Assembly (NCBI GenBank): GCA_001600175.1
Contig: BCJC01000001.1
Location: 3,333,652 to 3,397,651, forward strand
Reading direction: 5' to 3'
DNA from: Erythrobasidium yunnanense
Lineage: Eukaryota > Basidiomycota > Cystobasidiomycetes > Erythrobasidiales > Erythrobasidiaceae
DNA: 64,000 bases
Below the pieces are notes generated by a model that was given only the letters and a program-made list of their open reading frames with translations, had not been told where the DNA came from and did not search any database. Below are positions 43,418-53,786 of this stretch, in pieces (position 1 is the stretch's first letter; each line of letters begins with the position of its first letter). The position numbers and the translations under genes were made by a program.

Positions 43418-44497
43418 CTATCGACCAAAGACTGTATCGAATTCCCACTTGCCCGTTCTCGGATAAAGCGCCTTCAGGAAGTCGCGATTGTCCAGATCGG
43501 CTTTGATGCGCAGGATGTTTCCTTCGAGCACGCCTTGGATTCCATTCTCCAAAGCAGCATCCAGAGCCTTTTCCACCACGAGAGGTTCGAGCCCAAGCTC
43601 TTGGCCGGTTGTTGCATGAGCGGTCACCTCAAAGCCTAGCTTGCCGACATAAGAACATTGTTGGCAGTTGCCTGTCGATGGCCCTTGGTTTCGATGTTGA
43701 GCACAGCGAGATCTTTGTACGTCCCAAAACACACCAAAACGTTTGACTGAGAAGACTACCATCGTAACTGGTGCGGGCCGTGCACACAGAGAGCCGATAG
43801 AAGTCCTGGATGTCACAGAGGCGACTGAAGGCCTGCGGGAGTTGCTTTCAAAGTCGATTTTGTCGGATGAGCTTGATGCATTGTTGGGCTGAGCCGTGAC
43901 AGAGGCGTGGCCATGTTTGGGAGCAGATGCGGTTGAACGACTAGCCCAGAAACGTAATTTTGAATGCTGCGATGTCGGAGGTGTCGTTGTAAGTGTACTA
44001 CCTTGTGATTCTGCACTGGCTCGCCGGGAGGCCGACGTAGAGCGAGCTCCGCGCGCATCAACGAACTGTACTCCCACTCCGTATGTTTTGACTCTTCCGC
44101 CGACAACTTCGCATTTACCCTGACCTTTCCAGGCCAACTTTACTCTCTTGCCGTCCGGTCCCTTTGGAAAGACTTTATCATTGAAGATTCTGCACACTGT
44201 GTCCAGCTCTACATCCGACGCGAAAAGCTTTGCTTCACTGTCAGGACCCGAGCACGTGAGGTTGATGAATATGAACACCAATGTAGGCTCGATCTTGGTG
44301 TTCTCTGCCGGAGAGAACAGCGAAGACACCTTGCTTTCTGGCACGATTATCATCTCTTGTACGAAGTCCGGGCGGGTGACTGCGTTTGTGAAGAGCATTC
44401 CCTGCCTCCTGGGAAGGATATACTTCTGAGCTTTGAGGCTCATGCTCTCGCGTACCAGCCAGATGCGGAGCGAGACTGATATTGAGTATGGCGCCAT
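43418..44497 (-). CDS. Unrecognised family U2, copy 2
   Basis: Single-exon 359-residue tandem paralogue of 41760-42869. Matching blocks are QKYILPRRQGMLF, IEPTLVFIFINLTCSG, ASDVELDTVCRIFNDKVFPK, WKGQGKCEVVGGRVKTYGVG and VQFVDARGAR, then VVFSVKRFGVFWDVQRSRC, NCQQCSYVGKLGFEVTAH and VVEKALDAALENGIQGVLEG. The Ser/Arg linkers differ most. The pair looks constrained at both ends, so both copies are probably functional. Function unknown. Confidence 0.65.
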   Translation of the reverse strand: MAPYSISVSLRIWLVRESMSLKAQKYILPRRQGMLFTNAVTRPDFVQEMIIVPESKVSSLFSPAENTKIEPTLVFIFINLTCSGPDSEAKLFASDVELDTVCRIFNDKVFPKGPDGKRVKLAWKGQGKCEVVGGRVKTYGVGVQFVDARGARSTSASRRASAESQGSTLTTTPPTSQHSKLRFWASRSTASAPKHGHASVTAQPNNASSSSDKIDFESNSRRPSVASVTSRTSIGSLCARPAPVTMVVFSVKRFGVFWDVQRSRCAQHRNQGPSTGNCQQCSYVGKLGFEVTAHATTGQELGLEPLVVEKALDAALENGIQGVLEGNILRIKADLDNRDFLKALYPRTGKWEFDTVFGR

Positions 44498-44993
44498 GTT
44501 CTTCCCTTTGACGTGTTGTCTCGATGGTGTATAGTCGGGCGGTCGGCGCAGAGGTGTAGGGACTGTATACGGAGCGTTCAGTGTTTTGCGCTGGTACAGA
44601 TCACAGCGAAAGCTTGACCTACTATGCCCTACTTTGCTTTATGTCTGATCTGATGACTGCAGAACCAAGCGTGTTACATCTTGAAAGTTCAGAGCGGGTG
44701 AGCCAACAAAGGCCTTGACTAGAGATGGGGAAGGAGTAGAAAGGGTAGATAGCGTACGGTAGTTATGCGGATATCGGAGACGAGGAGATGTAGAAGACGG
44801 CCGTGGCAGGCTTTGATGGAGGAATCTCGCGAAGTAGAAAGCTGAGGAGGAAGGGAGGGATTAGCGATTTACCGGCTGAAGAAGGAACAATGTCATGCTA
44901 GCGAAATCCAGGTACTCTGCAAAAACAACAACAGCATACACTTCTGCAGATGACGAAGAACTACCTTGCTGATGATCCGAGACACAAGGCTCT
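44498..44993. other. Intergenic
   Basis: About 500 bp with the promoter side of U2 copy 2, including the duplicated block 44694-44790. No gene seen. Confidence 0.5.
44694..44790 (-). repeat. Duplicated upstream block of U2 pair (right)
   Basis: Partner of 43074-43160 (GAGCCAACAAAGGCCTTGAC, GAGATGGGG, GTTATGCGG, GAGGAGATG). Confidence 0.7.
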
Positions 44994-45963
44994 TCAACCC
45001 ATCTTGGTCGCATTTGGCCCCGTGAGCCATCTCGGCGGTTTGCTACTCTTCTTCTGTTTCTTGACCATGGGTCCATCTGGGTCATGTCCAGCAGCCTGAT
45101 TCTGTTTCTTCCACTCCTCTCTTACTTTCTTCTTCTCCTCCTCTTTCTTAGCCTTCTCTTCATCCTGTACCGTCTTATGATTCTCCCTCTGTTTCTCCAA
45201 CCTCTCTTTGACTAATGACAACTTCTCCTTCCTAGCTTCGCTGTTCCCTCCTCCTCCTGCTGTAAGCTCTACATTGATCTTCCGCTTTGCTTTCGTAGCG
45301 GAAGCAGTGAAGAGCGATTGATGTAAGTGGAGAGCGGCTTGTAGGGCGGTGGAAGTGGTGAATTCGACAAAGGCACATCCTTTGGATTTGGCGAGGGCTG
45401 CTTCGGTAGGTGCGGGAGTAGGCCTCTTGGGCGTAAGCAGGCGGACAGAGGGTGATTCGCCTGGAACACATAGTCAGTGTCGCAATCAAGCACTTTATGT
45501 ACATGTACGCACCGCATGTCTCTGCGAAATGCGACACTATGTCCTCCACGGTGACCTTGTAGGGCAGATTTCCTGCATCATACAAGTCAGCCAACCTCCA
45601 CAAAGCAGTATAGAGCATACTCTACTTACCCACGAACACTATGAACCTCGGTTTCCTATCCTTTGCCTTTTTCTTTGGTTTCTTTGCTGTTTCTTTGGCA
45701 TTTGGGCCGTTCTCTTTCGCAGCTTCGTCTATCGCATCGCCATCTCCTGCTTCATCTGCATCGTCGTTACTACTTCTCTTGCGTTTCTTGCTTGCTGTTT
45801 TCTGTTTCTGCGGTAATTCGTCGTCGTCCCCCAAGTCTTCCTCTGGGACATCTCCTGCTGTAGCTTCTGCTGCTCTCTGCTTCCCTGCTGCCCTTGCACT
45901 CTTGTCCCTGTGCTTGACTGCCTTCTGCTGCTTCTTGGTGAGCTTGACAGGGGGTGTAGACAT
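44994..45963 (-). CDS. NOP6: NOP6-like nucleolar RRM protein
   Basis: RNA-binding protein resembling yeast Nop6 in small-subunit ribosome biogenesis (family knowledge). A Lys/Ala/Glu-rich N-terminus with several basic stretches (KKPKKKAKDRK) precedes a single RRM split over three exons. RNP2 is FIVFVGNL, then YKVTVEDIVSHFAETCG, and RNP1 is KGCAFVEF. The C-terminus is a long charged helix ending in PRWLTGPNATKMG. Introns lie at about 45573-45630 and 45461-45512. The start at 45963 is only 82 bp from the divergent mitochondrial uS15 start. Confidence 0.8.
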
Positions 45964-46045
45964 TGTATAACACTGGAGGTTAACAGCAACCAACAGGGAT
46001 TCAAGCCTTTCTACCCTTGAAAGTATTACAATCGTATTGGAAATT

Positions 46046-47129
46046 ATGGCATTACAACGCAGATTGACAGCGACATACACCTGCTGCAGAGGTGAGTACG
46101 ACAATATGCAGCTTGAATCCAATGCTGATCTACTCGCCAGGCCTCGTTGCATCCTCGTCAAGCAGTTTCCAGCAGACCTCCTCCTTCCACAGCAGTGCTC
46201 CCACCTCCGAGAAGAAGGCCAAGAAGGTAGCCCGTCTAAAGAAGAAGGCAAACCTCGAACGGCGACACACCGCCGCTGCTACATTAGCTGCAACAGCGCC
46301 TGATCCCGTACGAGGGTATGGACCGAACAACGAACAGATCTGGCTAGGGTGTGAATTGAAGAAGATATTACTGGATAGTAAAAGTGTGTGGAAGGGAGAG
46401 TACGGAGAGAAGGGAATGCTGGCGGATCTTGAAGATGCTAGGGCAGAAGAATTGGGACCGCGCACGACGGAGCTGGAACAGATGCCCGTATCGTCACTCG
46501 CTTTATCATCTTCTACATCCTCTACCTCTCCTATCCCAACAAACCCCGCTCTGCCCGCTGCTTCTTCCTCAACTCAGCCAACGCCCTATCTAAACTTCGG
46601 CCTCGGTCCCTCAGACGGCTCTCTCCTGCTACACAAATTACCAGCAAGCACGGCCTTTACCTCTTCTTCAGCTCGCCGCTTCTCCTCATCAGAAACAGAC
46701 AGTGCAGAAGCGAAAGAAGCTGAGAAAGCAGACTCTCTAAGCCGGATCATAGATCTGAGAAATGCGAATGCAAGAGGGATAAGATTCGAGAATACAAGGA
46801 GGATATTGAGGCGCTTTGGACAGAATCAGGGGACTGGAAGACCGGAGTTCCAGGGTAAGCTGTTCACGCTTGAGCGATGAGGCAGTCTCTGATGAACCTT
46901 GCGTCTGTCTATAGCTGCCGTACTTACTATGCGCATACATACAGTCGCGGATAGAAGACAAGAGATGCCTCGGGATGTACACTCGAAGCGCAGTCTTCGC
47001 GCTCTAGTGATGCAGCGAGCAACGGTTCTGAAATACCTCAAGAAGCATAATTTGGAGCGATATGTGCAGTGCTTGAAGGACATTGGAGTAGAGCAGCGAG
47101 CCGTAGAGGGTGAGATTATCGTGAGATGA
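46046..47129 (+). CDS. Mitochondrial ribosomal protein uS15m
   Basis: Small-subunit mitoribosomal protein of the S15 family. The short first exon gives an Arg-rich, acid-free presequence (MALQRRLTATYTCCRG) that joins across a 49-nt intron (46092-46140). The N-terminal half is fungal-specific with Ser/Pro spacers. The C-terminal S15 domain contains LTMRIHTVADRRQEMPRDVH, SKRSLRALVMQRATVLKYL and KKHNLERYVQCLKDIGVE, matching S15 RNA-binding helices. Intron 2 is about 46855-46913. Without the first exon the targeting sequence would be missed. Confidence 0.85.
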
Positions 47130-47238
47130 ATCTTAGGATTGATCTTATCTAGCAAACATGGCATAAAAGGATGATAGCAATACAATGATGTACACAAGCA
47201 TAAAAGAGCTACGTAGGAGTTGCAAACAAAGTGAAGGG

Positions 47239-47945
47239 CTAATCTCCACTTGCACACCCTCTGCACCCGCATGAATTACATTCGACCACCTGGCCTTTGC
47301 GCAGCTGCGCTTTCGGTATACGGCAGATACATGTGCTTCCTTCGAAGTTGTTGGCCTGCAACGTCAAGATGTCTGATGAGCTTGTGACATCCATGAATTA
47401 TCAGAGGCCGGAACTTACGTTCGTCTGAATACAGCGTAAACAGCATAGCTTTTCATATCCCTGTTTCCTCCATTTCGCAATAAGACTATCATCACACACA
47501 AAGCATCAGCTTTCCCCATCCCTCTCCCTCAAATGCTCGAAATGTTAGAACCCACTTAACATCCGCGTATTTCTCCTCTATCAACCAATCATACAGTTCC
47601 TGGGTAATAGCTTCTCTCTTATAGAAGAGTTCATAGATCCAGCGTGACCGCGTATGCTGGATACGCATGATGGGCCAGGTCGCTTCGGCTTTTCGCTTCC
47701 CTTCGTGCGTCTCGTTCTCGGCGTCTCGCATTTGACGGCCGTATTCATCGAGCTGTTCGTATTCGTTATGTAGAGATTGGCAGAAGTAGATTAGCAGAGA
47801 AGAAGGAGGAGGACGAGATTTTGATGTTTTTCGAATGACGGTCAGCTTGAGATGGGAGACAAAGGCAGAGCTGCCGCACCACTTCTTCTATCTCATCAAA
47901 ACCTTCAGGAGGCGCTTTCGTCCGCGATGTCTTTACTCGCGGCAT
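47239..47945 (-). CDS. BUD31: BUD31/G10 spliceosomal protein
   Basis: Highly conserved zinc-binding component of the activated spliceosome. Four exons are inferred. Exon 1 from 47945 gives [20 protein letters not shown]. Exon 2 gives [20 protein letters not shown] and [20 protein letters not shown]. Exon 3 gives [19 protein letters not shown]. Exon 4 gives [12 protein letters not shown] and [16 protein letters not shown]. The cysteines that form the zinc sites are all present. Introns lie at about 47753-47880, 47487-47556 and 47357-47418. The first exon is separated by an unusually long intron (about 125 nt) for this window. Length of about 145-150 residues fits the family. Confidence 0.9.
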
Positions 47946-48933
47946 TATTCAAGGTGATGGTAAAGAAGCAAGGCTTGTCTTTCGACGATGTCAAGGTCGC
48001 AAAGAATGTCTCAAGCGCAGGAAGAAGCACGAAATGTAATGTCAATAAAGCAGAAACAACATCTTACTGCTACTATACTCGCTTGGCCAAAACCGAAGGC
48101 TTTGCGACTTCTTGATGATGCTGGATGCCGGTGAAATGTCAGTGCACCTTCTCCTCCGTCAATCCGCACTTCTTCCACCATACTCTTCTCTTGATGACAA
48201 CTTCGGAAAGGAAAACATACGAAATTATCGGACCCGTTCGCAGTGGGAAGCGGCTTCTTGAAAGAGACAGTCGGTATGGGGAATGCAGGCGCTTCTCTTT
48301 AGAGGAACCCTTCTCTTATCGTCTGTCTCACTTGAAAGCGTCTCGCGCATCTGTGCGATTGTAACATGGCGAACATATCAGGCCAGATCTGATTGGAGAG
48401 CGAGAGCAAGAATCATTGGACGCAGAGCAGCGTAAACGAATCAAGAAAAAGGCTAACATTGGTTGGTGATAGGGCACGCCTGGTCTCGGGCGTCTCAGCC
48501 TCCTTCCGTCATCACTCGTGATGAGGCCATCTCCTAAGCGATGTTCTGCCGGGCAAGCCAACCCCCACGTAGTATTCCAACATAGACTCCGGAAGCGAGT
48601 CTTGATATGATCGGCAACTCCGTTTTACAGTCTCACTTCCATCCATGTCAACCTGGGTTGGCTTTCGACGAATCCGACAACTTTCTACCACAGCCTGCTG
48701 TTAGGTCTTCCTGCTAAAAGAAGTAGGCTTCGCTATCAGGTGGCACTCCCTTCTGCTGCGAGGTCTCAAGCGAAAACATAGTGCACGGACCCTTCCCGTC
48801 TAACAAAGCTGTAGCCAGGTAGGTTTGTCCTCTTTCTCCTTTTCGTGAAGCATCTTCCAATATGAACAGCTGAATGATCACCTCTATACAGGATCTGCCC
48901 GAAGTCTCCGAGATACTGTCCAACAAGCAAGAC
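47946..48933. other. Intergenic, upstream of F-box array
   Basis: Nearly 1 kb without a convincing gene. A plus-strand frame at 48125-48364 is unsupported. The stretch around 48632-48680 (CAACCTGGGTTGGCTTTCGA) resembles 57055-57100 upstream of F-box copy 5. Confidence 0.45.
48632..48680 (+). repeat. F-box array upstream block (left)
   Basis: Matches about 57055-57100 (TC.ACCTGGGTT.GCTT, GACGA.TC.GACAA). This suggests that upstream DNA was carried along in duplication of copies 1 and 5. Confidence 0.45.
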
Positions 48934-50178
48934 ATGGCGCAGTTCGTAGATCTACCTGAAGACGTACTACGGGCAATATTCGAGTATTTTGTAGCACCGA
49001 CCTTTATAGCACCGGTTCTACATAGTGTCAAATGGCGAGAAACGCCGCAAGATCACCCCACGCTAGCTTCGCTCTGCCTGGTCAGCCGAGCCACTGCCAA
49101 CATCGCACGACCATTGTTATGGCGACATTGTGTCCACATCGTACACCCCAGACATTGGGCCTTCGACAGAGACGATCGCCTGGTGCAGCTCAGGGTTATA
49201 GCAGACTACATGATCCTGCCAGGGCGCCCCTGGTACTCCAATCCTTCTTCTTTTCTCAACTCACTTCATCTATGCTGGTCACTGGATCAGGACTCGGATG
49301 GCCAGATCATTCAGGTCATAGGCTTGTGCACCAATCTGGCATATTTAAAGCTCGAAACCAAATATCCGGGTATTAGCATACATCCCGATATGCAGCTCCA
49401 ATCTGCACCTATGCAAAGGTTGGCCAGATCAATTGAGCGCCTCGAGCGCATTCTACATCTTCACCTCACCTTCACATGTAAAGGCAACAGGGAGCGCTAT
49501 GATGCACACGAGAATTATCTAGCGTACATTACTGCTGTTCCCCTCCCGACCTTGCGTACTCTTACCCTGCAAGGATCTTACCATACTTGGGTCAGCAATA
49601 TCGATCAGAGTACCCTGCCAGCGCAGCTTCATCCTAGCTCAGTCGGAAGTCTGGCCTACCCAGCTCTCACTACAATAGGCTTCCGTGGTTATTTCCCACC
49701 CACTGCAATCTTTCCAATTTTGCAAGCCATTGGCACCTCTCCTCAGATCAACTGTATGACGTTGGAGCGAGTGGGTACAGACTTTCTGGAGATAATTCCT
49801 GATAGCCTGTGCAAGGGTATAACGAGGCTTTTCATCGAGGAAAGCTCAGCAGTAGAGCCCACGAGCGTTTTCAAGTTCCGCTGTCTGCAGACAATTGAGT
49901 GGCCTGTTCAGCTATTATGGGGCTACAGCTCTCGTAATGCCGAGCGAACCATAGGTCATAATCTGGTTGAGTTGAAGACCCTCAAGCTATTCGGATACGA
50001 GAAAACTTTCATGGCATGGGCTCGAAAATGTCTGCCCGATCCTCTATACATGCCGAAGCTTCAATCACTCTCCATCAAGATCTGGATATCAAGAGGAGTA
50101 GAGCCACTTGGAGTGGACCTAGTACCCTTCATAGCCAAAGTCGCTCCCTTCCGCCGTCTCGCATTTAGGGTGGAGTAG
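48934..50178 (+). CDS. F-box protein, array copy 1
   Basis: Intronless F-box protein of about 414 residues. It starts MAQFVDLPEDVLRAIFEYF, aligned with the starts of copies 2 and 3; an upstream in-frame ATG at 48874 would add 20 residues. The F-box continues with LASLCLVSRATANIARPLLW. The remainder is a leucine-rich region with irregular repeats, ending in the shared segment ARKCLPDPLYMPKLQSLSIK. F-box proteins link substrates to Skp1-Cullin ligases (family knowledge). Substrate unknown. Most divergent together with copy 2. Confidence 0.8.
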   Translation: MAQFVDLPEDVLRAIFEYFVAPTFIAPVLHSVKWRETPQDHPTLASLCLVSRATANIARPLLWRHCVHIVHPRHWAFDRDDRLVQLRVIADYMILPGRPWYSNPSSFLNSLHLCWSLDQDSDGQIIQVIGLCTNLAYLKLETKYPGISIHPDMQLQSAPMQRLARSIERLERILHLHLTFTCKGNRERYDAHENYLAYITAVPLPTLRTLTLQGSYHTWVSNIDQSTLPAQLHPSSVGSLAYPALTTIGFRGYFPPTAIFPILQAIGTSPQINCMTLERVGTDFLEIIPDSLCKGITRLFIEESSAVEPTSVFKFRCLQTIEWPVQLLWGYSSRNAERTIGHNLVELKTLKLFGYEKTFMAWARKCLPDPLYMPKLQSLSIKIWISRGVEPLGVDLVPFIAKVAPFRRLAFRVE

Positions 50179-50723
50179 ATGCCTATCCCACCAGCCAGAT
50201 AGAGGTTATGCACCTGCTCTATCGTCTCAGCAGTCGTTTGATGCCAAGACCAACGTCACATCCTGCTGGCGGGTCCCTATATCTCGATTGGCGAGATGGA
50301 GGAGTAGTACGGCAGATATAGGTGTGTAAGTTGTTCAGAAGTAGTTCTATATTCAGAAAGCTTGCTATGATCTTCGATGACGATAGCTTAGGCCATCTAA
50401 CGTCTGACAAGCCGCTGGCCCGCATGGCCAGCCGTCGGACATGCTGGAACTCATCAGACTTGCCCATGGCAGCTCGTGTCGCGCGCAGAAACCTCATATC
50501 ATCAAGCACTGAACAGCTTTTGAAGGTATACGTTACTTAAACAGCTGTCAGCCTGAACTCCGATACCATTTACTGGTGGCCGGACACTTTCCATACCTCT
50601 GACAAAGGCTTCAGAAACCTTTAAAGACTTGACATACAGGTCCTCTCAGGCTTGTCTCACGACGAATCGCTCAACATTACATCCGCCGGACCATAAAGCT
50701 GCAAAGAGTGCCGACCAAGCAGA
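50179..50723. other. Intergenic inside F-box array
   Basis: About 545 bp. No gene is supported; a minus-strand frame at 50219-50509 has no paralogue. Confidence 0.45.
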
Positions 50724-51380
50724 ATGGCCAGACCAAGCAAACTATGGGGACCATACTCTCACCCCGATAGGAACGCACCTTACGTCAGGAATGACGCGTC
50801 AATCATTTACGGGCAGCCAGTCGTTAAGGTTGAGGACCGCCACAAGGCTGTCCTGCAGAAGATCGCAGAACTCGAGACACTACAGCCCAATGACGTCCTG
50901 ATATCAGTTCTTAGCCCAGACACCTCGTACAGATTCCAGTCATATCGCGAAAATGGCCGCCATCGTGCAATCTACAAGGTATACGATGGGAGTCAAATCG
51001 AGCTTCGTGAGGATCAGCCCATCGTCGAAGAAGCATGCAAAGAACAGTATCGTGGACAGATTGTGCTTACGCAAGATCAACTCCTCAAGCGCCTGCCGCC
51101 GGGCTACCAAGCTCCACAACAACGACGCCCTTCACGTCCTTCGCTTAGCACCCAAAGCACCTCAGCTTCCATTAAGGCTAAGAGCAAGGCAGGACTCAGA
51201 GTGGCAGCTTATGAAGAGAAGCTAGGCCAAAGCCAGGCTCCACCGAGCCCTAGGCGTCATCGATTCTCTCCTCGAAAGGCTGCCGACAGATTTATCGCAG
51301 CTGTCGGTAGGCCAAGAACTCATTCCAGGAGACCTACTAGGCAGCGTATGCATCCAATCACCATGGAGAGCTTGTCATAG
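50724..51380 (+). CDS. Unrecognised protein inside the F-box array
   Basis: Intronless 218-residue protein unrelated to the flanking F-box copies. The N-terminal half looks folded (VVKVEDRHKAVLQKIAELE, NDVLISVLSPDTSYRFQSYR, AIYKVYDGSQIELREDQPIV). The C-terminal half is basic and Pro/Ser/Arg-rich, probably disordered. No signal peptide or known domain was recognised. It may be a bystander gene trapped between duplicated units. Confidence 0.6.
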   Translation: MARPSKLWGPYSHPDRNAPYVRNDASIIYGQPVVKVEDRHKAVLQKIAELETLQPNDVLISVLSPDTSYRFQSYRENGRHRAIYKVYDGSQIELREDQPIVEEACKEQYRGQIVLTQDQLLKRLPPGYQAPQQRRPSRPSLSTQSTSASIKAKSKAGLRVAAYEEKLGQSQAPPSPRRHRFSPRKAADRFIAAVGRPRTHSRRPTRQRMHPITMESLS

Positions 51381-51850
51381 CGTATCTATAGGCGAACACA
51401 CTCGGACGTCATGTCATTGAGGCTGAGAAAACGGAATACGAGGCTGGACCTTGTATCATGTAGCTAGCTTCGCGAAAGAAATCGACTTATGACCCCTTTA
51501 GCAACACCAGCGCACTTCGCTAAACTCTACTCCTTACACTCTGATGTGTCTTCACGCAGAGTTAGTTCCAGCGCCTTGCGAAGCTGGCACCTACGGCATT
51601 TCTCATGAGGATCACGGTGAAGCGATGCCGTTGGACTGCTTCCCTAGCGCTGCTCATGGCTTTTCCATGCGGATTCTCCAGTGTTTAAAATAGAAGTCTC
51701 AGGCTGTCACATGAATTGAAGCTGCATCTTGCGTATTGATTACTAGATCTACCCGAAAATGGTCCTTCTTTTGCTTCATTCTGTCATCCAAGGTTGCTTC
51801 CCGACTGACCCGACCTCGGACATCAAGCTTCTTTTTCGCCAGATACCACT
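51381..51850. other. Intergenic inside F-box array
   Basis: About 470 bp, promoter side of copy 2. No gene seen. Confidence 0.5.
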
Positions 51851-53086
51851 ATGACAGGCTTACTGGATCTCCCTAACGAGATCCTAGCAGCAATATTCGC
51901 ATACTTCGCAGCTCCAGTCGTAACAGCTGCGGATCTTCTCGAAAATGATATACTCGCAGATACCGCTACTCCCGACATCGCAACCTTAGTGTCTCTGTCT
52001 TTGACAAATAAGCGTCTAGCAAGGTGTGCAAAGCCTTATCTATGGAGAAAGTGCACTGTCAAAATTGGCACGAGATCGAGATCCTGGGCAGACAGCGAAG
52101 CCAATCTGAAAGCTCTTCGCGCTTTGGCGAAGCTATCTACTGCAAAGCGTCCACTCTTATCGCTGCGAGTAACTTTGTTGCTTCGCTCGCTCTCCATACA
52201 GTGGAGGTTCAGCTGGAATAAACAAGATGCGAATCTTGTAGCTCAAGTGATCGGATCCTGCGCACAATTGCGCTATCTCATGGTAGAGACTATGTACAGC
52301 ACCATCCCCGAGCGAGGCTATACTGGACTTCTGCTGGATTACGCGCCGATCCGAAATATCAGGCAGTCTATAGCTAAACTGCACCACCTCGTACATATTA
52401 ACATTGCTTTCACACTACCAAGATATTCAAAGGAATATTGTCCTATCGAAGAATGTCTAGCTGTCATCAGCGGCATACGACTGTCTCCGGTTACAACTGG
52501 CCCGACCGTGCGAGGGCTGTCCGACGTAGAGCACGCCGAAACACGACAGATAGCATCAAGCTATATTCGTCTCCCTGGCTTAACTGCCGTCCGCTTCGCA
52601 GGCACAATCTCGAATGCAGACGCCTTCGTCATACTTTCCAAGCTCTCCGAATTTGCCTGTATCAGAACACTCAACATTGCCAGAAATGCATGTTATGCCA
52701 TCAACGGTGTGCCTCCCAAGGTGATTTCTACGATAACGTCCGTCAGTATGGAAGAAGAAACGCTCGGCATACCCTACACTCTTCCTACATTCCCTCTGTT
52801 GCACACTCTCCGATGCAAATTGGATGACATATTGCTTGTCCATCATGGAAACCCTGCCGCAAGCACTGAGTACCGGTATACGGAGCTTGTAAAGCTCGTC
52901 CTGGCAGATGGAGCGCTCAGGGTGCTCGATTGGGCGCGAGAATACATGACGGATCCAAATTATATGCCAAAGCTACAGCAATTGGACATCCACATACTCT
53001 CGGGAGAATACGCTAGCGCGGAAGAGCGGGCTCTGATGTGGGCTGAAATTCGACTGTATCGACACCTCATCGTCAAGGAGCTGTAA
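51851..53086 (+). CDS. F-box protein, array copy 2
   Basis: Intronless, 411 residues. The F-box is at the extreme N-terminus (MTGLLDLPNEILAAIFAYF, then VSLSLTNKRLARCAKPYLW). A leucine-rich region follows with LRYLMVETMYS, and the conserved end AREYMTDPNYMPKLQQLDIH. Shares order and spacing of blocks with all other copies. Confidence 0.8.
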   Translation: MTGLLDLPNEILAAIFAYFAAPVVTAADLLENDILADTATPDIATLVSLSLTNKRLARCAKPYLWRKCTVKIGTRSRSWADSEANLKALRALAKLSTAKRPLLSLRVTLLLRSLSIQWRFSWNKQDANLVAQVIGSCAQLRYLMVETMYSTIPERGYTGLLLDYAPIRNIRQSIAKLHHLVHINIAFTLPRYSKEYCPIEECLAVISGIRLSPVTTGPTVRGLSDVEHAETRQIASSYIRLPGLTAVRFAGTISNADAFVILSKLSEFACIRTLNIARNACYAINGVPPKVISTITSVSMEEETLGIPYTLPTFPLLHTLRCKLDDILLVHHGNPAASTEYRYTELVKLVLADGALRVLDWAREYMTDPNYMPKLQQLDIHILSGEYASAEERALMWAEIRLYRHLIVKEL

Positions 53087-53786
53087 CAGAACGGCAGACG
53101 AGATTGTTCGTGATGTCTCGTCACTGCGAAAAGCAGAGATACCTGTCGCTCAGCTCAAGCGCGTCTGAATGGAGGGAGACAGTCCAACCTGTCGAAATGG
53201 GACAGAGACAGCATGGCACGTATGGAGTAGACACGGTGGAAGTATGCAATGTCTGAATGCAACGTGTAACGTAGAGCCCAACAAATATTATACCCAGTAA
53301 CTCCCACGCGACATAGCTTTACGCGATTTTCGTCTCGGGGTGCTGAGCATTCTAGCGTACTTGTGTTTGCTTGTTTGACCTGTATCACAATGAGAATCTA
53401 AGGGCCTCAGCTTACTACCTTGTTAACTGAAGAACAGGTTATCCTCACGCCAATTCCATCAGCATCGATGCAATCTGTCTCAAAGCAGCCAATACGCTAC
53501 TGAATCGAACGAGAAGATCATCGTTATTCCTGAGTAATTCACTGTACGCCTTTCTGCAAGCGGACTTTACGGTTGCTTCGGCGCCCCTTCGAGGCAGGTT
53601 TTCAGAAAACACAGAATGTCCAATCTGGAGGACCTCCTGCCTGTGAGGCCGTTCCACAAGACCACGACTCTATGTGCATTCTGTCGCTAATCTAGGCCTT
53701 CGTCTCGCTGTCTTTCGCAGAAGTCCGACCTGTCAACGTTAGGACCCGACAGAAGTGAGGCAAACGCATCGCCTGCGAGCTCTACT
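53087..53786. other. Intergenic inside F-box array
   Basis: 700 bp. A minus-strand open stretch at about 53445-53657 has a helical-looking translation but no ATG, and no recognised homologue. Otherwise nothing seen. Confidence 0.4.

Noticed and set aside
47852-48115. Plus-strand gene of 87 codons
   Set aside because: It overlaps the first exon of BUD31 on the other strand, whose protein sequence is strongly conserved.
48125-48364. Possible short gene upstream of the F-box array
   Set aside because: 79 codons without recognisable features, splice context or paralogue.
53445-53657. Small helical minus-strand protein between F-box copies
   Set aside because: No ATG, an upstream stop in frame and no recognised relative; kept only as a remark in the gap entry.
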